Shown piece after piece: positions 15,872 to 21,821 of a DNA stretch of 25,733 nt. Source of the stretch: CAZWHE01 sp964633825 (lineage in GTDB: Bacteria; Planctomycetota; B15-G4; CAYZWU01); NCBI GenBank assembly GCA_964633825.1, contig CAZWHE010000044.1, positions 1-25,733 on the forward strand, written 5' to 3'. The notes under the pieces were generated by a model. The model did no database searches. It was not told where the DNA came from and worked only from the letters and a program-made list of their open reading frames with translations. Each line of letters opens with the position of its first letter. Positions within the stretch are counted from its first letter, which is position 1. The position numbers were made by a program, and so were the translations under genes.

Positions 15872-17191
15872 CTACGTGGGGCTTTGCCCCGGCACGGGTG
15901 AGGCGGCCTCCATATCAACGGGACCCATGGCGTACTTCTCCGGGCCGATCCGGATCGGCGAGCTCATCATCTCCTCGAAGCCGACCTCTTTACCCGTGTA
16001 GGCCGAGATCCGTCCCATGACGGCGGCCAGGGTCGAGATCGCTGTTCCGTCGGCCTCCATGATCGGCTCGTTCCTCCGGATCGCGGTGACGAGATCGATG
16101 TGCTCCTGCTGGTAGGCGCTTCTCGGGGGGTTCTGGGCTTTCCAGGCCACGCTGCCGTCGGGCTTCCAGATCGTGTTCCGGCAGTTCGACCATCCCTTGG
16201 TCCCCTGGATCCTCTCGGAAACGTTGGTGACGCAGCCGTCGATCTGCCGGCACATGCTGTGAACATGGATCCCGTTCTCGTACTCGAAGTCGACGCTGAA
16301 AAAATCATACTGGTCGCCCGTCAAACGCCTGTGGCGGCCGCCGAAACCGACGGCCTTCACGGGATGCAGTCCCGTGAACCAGTTGATGGTGTCGATGTTG
16401 TGGACGTGCTGCTCCACGATGTGGTCGCCCGAGAGCCAGCACCAGTTCACCCAGTCGCGGATCATGTATTCCATGTCCGACCATTCGTCCTTGCGGTTCC
16501 GGTGCCAGAGCTTGTTCTGGTTCCAGTAGCAGTTGGCCGAAACGATGTCGCCGATGTCGCCGTCTGCGATCTTCTTCCACGTCTCGATGTAATCGTGCTG
16601 GTGGCGGCGCTGCGTGCCGGTGACGACAGAGATCCCGATCCGCGCCGCCTTGCGGGCCGAGGCGAGAAGGGAGCGTGCGCCCACGGGGTCGACGGCCACG
16701 GGCTTCTCCATGAAGACGTGCTTGCGCGCCCGAACGCAGGCGGCGAAGTGCTCGGGACGGAAGTGGGGCGGCGTGGCCAGGATCACCACGTCCACGCCCG
16801 AGTCGATCACCTTTTGGAAGGCGTCGAACCCGAGAAAGCAGCGGGATTCGTCCACAGCGTTCCCTTTTTCGTCTTTCAGCCTTTTGCGGCAGCTGTCGAG
16901 CCTTTCCTGGAACACGTCGCCCAGCGCCGTGATCTCGATCTTTTCTCCGGCGCTCAGGTGGTCGAAAGCCGCCCCAGTGCCCCGTCCGCCGCAGCCCACG
17001 AGGCCGGTTTTCAACGGCTGCCCGCCGGGCGCCTCGTCGAGGAGGGGCGGGGCTTTCCAGTCGGATGTGGGAAAGGGCGCCGCCGCGTCCGGAACGCCGG
17101 CCAATCCATAAGCCCCCACTGCGCCCATTGCGCCGATGAACTCGCGGCGGCTTACCGAACCTTTATTGTTGCGGGGTTTGTTCCTGGTCAT
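15872..17191 (-). CDS. Tat-exported Gfo/Idh/MocA-family oxidoreductase
   Basis: A 439-residue NAD(P)-dependent sugar oxidoreductase. The Tat signal has SRREFIG (Arg15-Arg16) followed by a hydrophobic AMGAVGAYGLAG core. The Rossmann motif is GLVGCGGRGTG (glycines from residue 66), and the family motif MEKPVAVD is at 161-168. The catalytic-domain segment includes GDHIVEQHVHNIDTINW, with His residues typical of this family. Export with a tightly bound nicotinamide cofactor is known for glucose-fructose oxidoreductase, and the Tat signal fits folding around the cofactor before export. Likely reaction: oxidation of a sugar or glycoside hydroxyl, plausibly at C3, feeding the DUF1080 protein (inference). 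ATG 17191 has GGAGAG eight bases upstream and overlaps the stop of the cytochrome-SUMF1 gene as ATGA, indicating translational coupling. Confidence 0.88.
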   Translation of the reverse strand: MTRNKPRNNKGSVSRREFIGAMGAVGAYGLAGVPDAAAPFPTSDWKAPPLLDEAPGGQPLKTGLVGCGGRGTGAAFDHLSAGEKIEITALGDVFQERLDSCRKRLKDEKGNAVDESRCFLGFDAFQKVIDSGVDVVILATPPHFRPEHFAACVRARKHVFMEKPVAVDPVGARSLLASARKAARIGISVVTGTQRRHQHDYIETWKKIADGDIGDIVSANCYWNQNKLWHRNRKDEWSDMEYMIRDWVNWCWLSGDHIVEQHVHNIDTINWFTGLHPVKAVGFGGRHRRLTGDQYDFFSVDFEYENGIHVHSMCRQIDGCVTNVSERIQGTKGWSNCRNTIWKPDGSVAWKAQNPPRSAYQQEHIDLVTAIRRNEPIMEADGTAISTLAAVMGRISAYTGKEVGFEEMMSSPIRIGPEKYAMGPVDMEAASPVPGQSPT

Positions 17192-18750
17192 CGTTTCTCT
17201 CCTTCGGCCGGTTGTTTTTTCGTTTCTTCCAGGTCGCACTCGCAGACGACGCGGAAGCCGACGTCGATACAGTCCGAATACCACCAGATGCTCTTGGGAA
17301 TCTGCGGGTCTGTCAAGAGCCACTCTTTCGTTCGCGTCCGGTCCCGGGAGGCGCACCTCAAGTCCACTACGCTGCTCAGAAACGAACCGCCCCGGACAAC
17401 GTGCTCTTCGCCCGACGGCGGACCCATCGGGTCGACGACGATTCCCTCGGGGTAGAAAGCGTATGCATCGGCCGCGTACCAGTCGGAGCAGAGCTCGCGC
17501 ACGTTTCCGAGCATGTTCACGAGCCTGAAGGGATTGGGCTTCGATTCTGATGAGAGGCGTGTCTTCCCGCCGGCGTTCCCTCGATAGGCCGCGTAGGGCG
17601 TGATCTCGTCGAGATCGGCGCCGAAGATGCTGTTCCAGAAACCGGTGGTGTCGTAATCGCCAGGATCGCCGCCGAAGAAGTAGGGGCCGCTCGTGCCGCC
17701 CCGGCAGGCGTATTCCCACTCCGCTTCCGTGGGGAGGCGGTATCTCTTTCCCGTGACGAGCGACAGCCATCGGCAGTAGGTCTCGGCCGCGTGGAAGGAG
17801 AGGGTGATGGCCGGCCTCTCGCCGCGTCCCCAGCCCTGGCCGGGATCGCCCCATGGGGGCGTGGCGCCGGTGACGGCGTCGGCGCCCGCGTCGGCGGCAT
17901 TCGCCCGGTCGAGGCCGGCCGCGTACGCGCGGTCCGTATCGGTCGTGCGTCCCTCGGCGGCCGTCCGCCTGTAGAACTCTTCGTATTCGGTCCAGGTGAC
18001 CTCCGTCTTCGCCATCCAGAATCGGCTGATCCGGACCCGTCGGACCGGGCCTTCGTCGGACCCGCGCCCCTCTTCGTCGTCGGGCGAGCCGAGGCGGAAG
18101 GTTCCGCCCGGAAGAGCGATCATGTCGAAGGTGACGCGCGATCCCGGCACGGTCTCCGTGAAATTCTCGAACAGCTCCGGCCTGGCCGGTTCCGTGAAAA
18201 TCTCCCCCGTTCCTCTTTCCGTCGAGCTGAAACCGACGTTCCGCCCGGCCGTCGGGTCGTAATGACCCACGTGAAGATGACACTTGATGCAGCGGATCTC
18301 GTCGGCGTGCCTCGAGTAGTTGAGATGAGCGTCGTCGCCCTCCATGGAGAGGGTCAGGGGGAATAGCTCCTGGTGGCATCTCTCGCACGATTCCTTGAAG
18401 GTGAACCTTCCCGCTTCCTCGATCCGCGACTTGGCATTCCAGTCGATGGCATCCGTGTCTCCGAAGAGCTTGACGCAGACATCCTTGAGACCGAACCACG
18501 CTTTTTCCTTCAGGCGGGCCAATCCCTCGGGAGGGAGGTGGCACTCGACGCAGTGGACGATCACGCCGCTTGCGTTTTCGAAGTGGGTCGAGCGCTTCCA
18601 CGACTCCACGGCATGGGGATGGACGTGGCAGGATGTACAGAACTCGTCGGTCGACGAGGCCTTGTCGGCCTGCCGGCCTCCGAAGACAGCGCACGCTCCG
18701 ATGACGATCCCGACAAGAACCCTGCTTTTGAAAAAGGAAAGGACTTTCAA
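17188..18750 (-). CDS. Tetraheme NapC/NirT-like cytochrome fused to an FGE-sulfatase (SUMF1) domain
   Basis: A 520-residue two-part protein. The N-terminus has a membrane anchor (VLVGIVIGACAVFGG, residues 11-25), then four haem c sites: CTSCH 38-42, CVECH 67-71, CERCH 122-126 and CIKCH 154-158, as in NapC/NirT/NrfH-type quinol-oxidising cytochromes. From about residue 205 a SUMF1/FGE domain runs to the end, with MIALPGGTFRLGS, a W(Y/F)xxTEVTWTEYEEF-type block, RLPTEAEWEYACRGG, GNVRELCSDWY and VVRGGSFLSS...GFRVVCE. The copper-site cysteine pair of true FGE, normally just after the RGGS(F/Y) turn, is not present there, so it is probably a binding or structural SUMF1 domain. The start is TTG 18750, directly after an in-frame stop; no ATG or GTG exists before the anchor. 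It is the first gene of the sugar operon and overlaps the oxidoreductase gene. Confidence 0.85.
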   Translation of the reverse strand: MKVLSFFKSRVLVGIVIGACAVFGGRQADKASSTDEFCTSCHVHPHAVESWKRSTHFENASGVIVHCVECHLPPEGLARLKEKAWFGLKDVCVKLFGDTDAIDWNAKSRIEEAGRFTFKESCERCHQELFPLTLSMEGDDAHLNYSRHADEIRCIKCHLHVGHYDPTAGRNVGFSSTERGTGEIFTEPARPELFENFTETVPGSRVTFDMIALPGGTFRLGSPDDEEGRGSDEGPVRRVRISRFWMAKTEVTWTEYEEFYRRTAAEGRTTDTDRAYAAGLDRANAADAGADAVTGATPPWGDPGQGWGRGERPAITLSFHAAETYCRWLSLVTGKRYRLPTEAEWEYACRGGTSGPYFFGGDPGDYDTTGFWNSIFGADLDEITPYAAYRGNAGGKTRLSSESKPNPFRLVNMLGNVRELCSDWYAADAYAFYPEGIVVDPMGPPSGEEHVVRGGSFLSSVVDLRCASRDRTRTKEWLLTDPQIPKSIWWYSDCIDVGFRVVCECDLEETKKQPAEGEKR

Positions 18751-18808
18751 GGATTACACGGCCCCACGAATGAAGGAGGTGTTTCTTTTCAGAAAGAAAA
18801 CAGACCTT

Positions 18809-18837
18809 ATTCTACGCCGGGCTAAAAAAGCGGGCAA
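18809..18837 (-). promoter_or_regulatory. Promoter of the minus-strand sugar operon
   Basis: On the minus strand, TTGCCC (18837-18832), a 17-base spacer and TAGAAT (18814-18809) lie 58 bases before the TTG start at 18750. The match is 4/6 and 5/6 to consensus with ideal spacing. The -35 overlaps the left copy of the 26-bp direct repeat. Confidence 0.45.
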
Positions 18838-18859
18838 GAGATGTCCCGGAGGGGATGGG
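18834..18859. repeat. Left copy of 26-bp direct repeat flanking the two-gene cassette
   Basis: GCAAGAGATGTCCCGGAGG followed by GGATGGG is 25/26 identical to 20628-20653, in the same orientation. It lies between the end of the winged-helix gene and the start of the sugar operon. The pair brackets about 1.77 kb containing only the cassette genes and their promoter. I saw no third copy in the window. Confidence 0.75.
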
Positions 18860-18888
18860 AAAGGATCTCTGGAATATGCAATCTTTAC

Positions 18889-19938
18889 TTATTGGGAGCT
18901 GCCGTCCGGGTGGTCCATCCAATCCAGAATGGTTCTCACGCGTGCGACAAAGAACGGAATGAGCGCTTCACCGGGATAAGCGGAATCATCGCCGAATAGG
19001 AACGCAAGCCCGCTTCGATCAAATTGCGATACCACGGAATGCCTGAGAATCCGACGAAGGGATGATGCCTGCGCAAGGGGCGATTTGCCGGTCTGAGCGT
19101 TGCTGTCGAGGAACAGCCAGGCCTGTTCCAAAGCACTGAACAGACGTGCCCAGACCACCCAGGCGGGGTTCGGTTCGTTTCCGAGGAGCAGTTTTTTCCA
19201 CGTATCCGGTACCAGCATGTAGTATCGGTGCCGCCCCTCGGTTCGAGAGATGACATAACCGGATTGGTTCATCTCGGCCAGTGCTTTGCTGATCGTAGCC
19301 GGAAAGTAGTAACAGCTCCTCGCCATGGCCCGGGGTGATCCACGGCCGTTGAGCAGCAAGAAGAGTAGGATCTCACAGCGGGCATTCACACCCAGCAAAG
19401 CTCGCAAACGCAGGAGGAGGTTGCTGAGAGGTTCGGGAGGGAAGGATTCGGCCACACCGCGTGTTTCAAAGCGATCGCGCAAATAGCCGTACTTCGCGAA
19501 TACAGGGTCTTCCTCATTGACGGTTGGGAGATGCCCCCCGTCCTTGAGGAAGAAGAGCGCTTCTCGTTTTCCGGGTTTCTTTGTTGCCTCACGCGTCATG
19601 CGCGCCCACTTGGCTTCATGTACTGATGTTGTTGTCACGGCGGTCATGGCCCGCAGCACCGGTTCGCCAACGTAGATTTCCTCTTTCAATATGCGCTTGA
19701 TTCGATGAACATTGATAAAACGACCATTGAGGCGCAGCCACTCCAGTGCGGCGTCGAAAAGCCTCGCGTCGTAACGCGTAACAGTGCACGAGAGAAGGAG
19801 CAGCGCTTCGGGATCGATCACGGAACCCGTCCACGGTTCGCTGTGGCCGAACACACCGAGTGACGTCCATTGGCGCCAGAGAATGTCCAGCAAGCGGTCG
19901 CGAAACTCCATCCTAAAGTCTGTCAGCAGTCTCTGCAT
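18889..19938 (-). CDS. Winged-helix protein, partner of the nucleotidyltransferase
   Basis: A 349-residue soluble protein. Residues about 183-245 form a winged helix-turn-helix: a helix with RCEILLFLLL, then RAMARSCYYFPATISKALAEMNQSGYVISR as HTH plus recognition helix, and a wing RTEGRHRYYML. The flanking regions (1-180 and 250-349) are helical and I do not recognise them. MarR/ArsR-like winged helices in two-gene cassettes often autoregulate and neutralise a toxin; here the partner is a nucleotidyltransferase-fold protein, as in AbiE-type systems, but the DNA-binding protein is larger and lies second in the operon. ATG 19938 has AAGGA about nine bases upstream and lies inside the end of the preceding gene (26-base overlap), showing tight coupling. 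Base composition is visibly less GC-rich than in the flanking operons, suggesting acquisition. Confidence 0.7.
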   Translation of the reverse strand: MQRLLTDFRMEFRDRLLDILWRQWTSLGVFGHSEPWTGSVIDPEALLLLSCTVTRYDARLFDAALEWLRLNGRFINVHRIKRILKEEIYVGEPVLRAMTAVTTTSVHEAKWARMTREATKKPGKREALFFLKDGGHLPTVNEEDPVFAKYGYLRDRFETRGVAESFPPEPLSNLLLRLRALLGVNARCEILLFLLLNGRGSPRAMARSCYYFPATISKALAEMNQSGYVISRTEGRHRYYMLVPDTWKKLLLGNEPNPAWVVWARLFSALEQAWLFLDSNAQTGKSPLAQASSLRRILRHSVVSQFDRSGLAFLFGDDSAYPGEALIPFFVARVRTILDWMDHPDGSSQ

Positions 19939-20536
19939 ATCCGAGTTTCCTTAAGAGGTCTTTCAGAACCAGGGCAAAGCCCTCAGAGACGTCGTGGCTC
20001 ATGGCCCACCGCGCTGCCATTTCAATCTCGTCCGATGTGGGAACAAGGCCCAAAAGATCATCGATATGGTAACCGCCTCGATCCACCGCGGCATACAGCT
20101 TGAAATGAATCTGATCAAGGCGGTCGATGAAGTACACTGTCAAGTGAGATCCATAAGGCTGTGAATGCAGCCGTTCCACCAATCCTCCGGGGAGGCCCAT
20201 CTGAAACAGACCGCCCTCCCCTCGGCTCGGTTTATTGTTGAGCCAATTGTCGGGGAGTCCCATGTCCTCGGCCGCTTCGTTGGCCGCTTTCCGGAGGTCG
20301 TCAGGTAATGGGTCTGGTGAATGGAGGGTCTTGGACGTTGCGAGCGCAACGATATCCACGTCTCTTGTGGTCCGCGCGACCATGCCTGTCATGATGAGAG
20401 CCGAGCCGCCGCAAACCACGATCTCGACAGGGTTCGCGTCATTCTCCTCCAAGCGGATGGCAAGTGATTTGAAGGTCCTGTCCAGTGCCTCACGATCCAT
20501 CTGCCCACGTTTGTTTGGTATATTGTTTGTAGCCAT
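19913..20536 (-). CDS. Nucleotidyltransferase-fold protein (AbiEii/DUF6036-like)
   Basis: A 207-residue protein. The nucleotidyltransferase signature is VVCGGSALIMTG (GGS at 43-45), then RTTRDVDIVAL with the metal-binding pair Asp59 and Asp61. DRLDQIHFKLYAAVDRGGYHIDDL, followed by a helix DEIEMAARWAM and DLLRKLGY near the end, matches the general layout of DUF6036/AbiEii-like proteins, in which the family can act as a nucleotidyltransferase toxin. The start is uncertain: ATG 20536 lies only about ten bases after the promoter -10 box, so it would be almost leaderless; ATG 20500 is an alternative, and the in-frame TTG 20560 lies inside the promoter and is rejected. The stop overlaps the start of the winged-helix gene by 26 bases. 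Confidence 0.75.
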   Translation of the reverse strand: MATNNIPNKRGQMDREALDRTFKSLAIRLEENDANPVEIVVCGGSALIMTGMVARTTRDVDIVALATSKTLHSPDPLPDDLRKAANEAAEDMGLPDNWLNNKPSRGEGGLFQMGLPGGLVERLHSQPYGSHLTVYFIDRLDQIHFKLYAAVDRGGYHIDDLLGLVPTSDEIEMAARWAMSHDVSEGFALVLKDLLRKLGYAETADRL

Positions 20537-20547
20537 AATGACTACTA

Positions 20548-20576
20548 ATAATACACACAATGGGCGGGGTTGTCAA
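20548..20576 (-). promoter_or_regulatory. Near-consensus sigma70 promoter of the nucleotidyltransferase cassette
   Basis: On the minus strand, TTGACA (20576-20571), a 17-base spacer and TATTAT (20553-20548): a perfect -35, ideal spacing and a 5/6 -10. This is the strongest promoter match in the window, and it places the transcription start almost at the ATG 20536. A strong promoter on such a cassette usually needs repression, which the winged-helix protein could provide. Confidence 0.65.
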
Positions 20577-20627
20577 CTCATTTCGTGAAGAAAGTTCGAT
20601 TACAACTCTCGCATCGAGTGATACCGA

Positions 20628-20653
20628 GCAAGAGATGTCCCGGAGGAGATGGG
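20628..20653. repeat. Right copy of 26-bp direct repeat flanking the two-gene cassette
   Basis: GCAAGAGATGTCCCGGAGG followed by AGATGGG differs from the left copy at one base (A for G at position 20). It lies between the cassette promoter and the end of the alpha/beta hydrolase gene, 16 bases beyond that gene's stop. Confidence 0.75.
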
Positions 20654-20669
20654 GAATAATCTCATGGAT

Positions 20670-21638
20670 TTACGGCGCCGGACCGTGAGCCACGACGAAA
20701 TCGACCGCCTGCTGAACAGCGTACTCGGGTGCGCCGTGCTCGTCCTGGGGATTCGGGATCTTCTGGTCGAAGTACGATGTCGTCGTGTCGTAGTAATAAT
20801 ACTTGTTGTAACCGATGTAATAGCTCGTATGCGTCGAGTAATCGTCCATGTAGATCGTCGAATGGTAAGGCATGTAGTCCGACGTCAGTCCTTCGGCATA
20901 CACGTAGGATGCCACATCGTGAAACTTGGTGTGGATGATCAGATCGCCCCAGCTCGTGTTCCAATCGCTCTCACCGTCGCTCAGGGCGATGGCGCAGGTC
21001 GCCATGGGATCGATGTACGCGGGCATGAAATACCCGTCGTGCTCCACCGCCATGAGCCATCCGTACAGCTCTCCGTACTCGGGCTGGCCGTTGGTCATCT
21101 GGTGGCCGGCCACCGTGTCGATGAGCAGTAAGGCCAGATCTTCCACCCATGCGCTGAGCCAGACCCCGTAGTGGGGAGAATCCACCGTCACGAAGGTGTC
21201 CACGCCCATGTTGTGGTATTCCTGCACGAACATGGTCCTTGCCACGATCCCGCCCATGGAGCCCCCGATCACGGCAAGGTGGTAGCCGGGTTCGGCACGG
21301 CGGTGCACCAGCTTGATGAAATGGGCGAGATTATCCGCGTTCTGCTTTATATCGATGCTGCCGTCGACATAGTCGAAGACGATGATATCCCAGCCGTCCG
21401 GTCCCAATAGATCGACAATCGGCTGGAAATCCCCGTGCAGGTCCTCGATGGGATGGTCGCTGTTTTCGCTGTCGTATCCCTTTACGATTATCAGAATCTT
21501 GTCCGCCGGCCCGCTGACTTCATAAGCCGACAAGAATCCGGGATGCCCGTTGACCACCAGTTTGTCGAAGACACCGCTCGCCCCTGCGGCGCCGCACAAG
21601 CACAACACCAAAACACCCACATAGATCTGGATTCTCAT
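20670..21638 (-). CDS. Secreted alpha/beta hydrolase (lipase/esterase-like)
   Basis: A 322-residue exported protein with signal peptide IYVGVLVLCLCGAAGAS. The alpha/beta-hydrolase core is clear: strand ILIIVKGYDSENS (an oxyanion-side turn), WDIIVFDYVDGS, and the nucleophile elbow AVIGGSMGGIVAR with Ser127 in G-x-S-x-G-G. VDTFVTVDSPHYG is the next strand; DSP-H resembles lipases and PGAP1-like hydrolases. The likely catalytic His is in the MPYHSTIYMDD region, with an Asp from the preceding strands; this is less certain. The C-terminus has a tyrosine-rich stretch (YYIGYNKYYYYDTTTSY). The substrate is unknown; an ester of lipid or polymer is plausible. ATG 21638 is well supported by AAGGAGATGCC. 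It is divergent from the glycosidase gene and may be co-regulated with it. Confidence 0.8.
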   Translation of the reverse strand: MRIQIYVGVLVLCLCGAAGASGVFDKLVVNGHPGFLSAYEVSGPADKILIIVKGYDSENSDHPIEDLHGDFQPIVDLLGPDGWDIIVFDYVDGSIDIKQNADNLAHFIKLVHRRAEPGYHLAVIGGSMGGIVARTMFVQEYHNMGVDTFVTVDSPHYGVWLSAWVEDLALLLIDTVAGHQMTNGQPEYGELYGWLMAVEHDGYFMPAYIDPMATCAIALSDGESDWNTSWGDLIIHTKFHDVASYVYAEGLTSDYMPYHSTIYMDDYSTHTSYYIGYNKYYYYDTTTSYFDQKIPNPQDEHGAPEYAVQQAVDFVVAHGPAP

Positions 21639-21777
21639 GGCATCTCCTTTTCCGGTTTATCTCTCTGATCGGATCCGTTGTTTTCGTATCCACGATAGCA
21701 TTGTCAAGGAAGCAAAACTCATAACGCCATTATACTGCTTGTGCGCCAATGTATCAATCAATATTCGTACAAACGTA

Positions 21778-21786
21778 TGGTATACT
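21778..21786 (+). promoter_or_regulatory. Candidate extended -10 promoter of the GH43-like gene
   Basis: TGG-TATACT forms an extended -10 about 35 bases before ATG 21822, followed by GGAAAGGA as ribosome binding site. No good -35 is visible. In the same divergent intergenic stretch (21639-21821), a consensus TTGACA is present on the minus strand at 21708-21703, at a distance suitable for the hydrolase gene, but it lacks a matching -10. Confidence 0.35.
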
Positions 21787-21821
21787 GGTCGGCCGGGCAA
21801 CGACGGAAAGGAACCGGTAGC

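Noticed and set aside
13588..16020. 810-codon open frame on the plus strand
   Set aside because: It is antisense to the DUF1080-TIM gene, which has clear domains and signal peptide; no domain is seen in the plus-strand translation.
15872..18694. 940-codon version of the Gfo/Idh gene with a long upstream extension
   Set aside because: The extension beyond 17191 overlaps the cytochrome-SUMF1 gene in another frame and is arginine-rich nonsense; the Tat signal starts at 17191.
18751..18888. Possible small plus-strand gene using GGAGG in the left repeat and ATG 18876
   Set aside because: The frame is short, has no similar sequence after the right repeat copy, and runs antisense into the winged-helix gene.
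20536..20560. TTG 20560 as start of the nucleotidyltransferase
   Set aside because: It falls between the -35 and -10 boxes of the promoter, so it would not be on the transcript.
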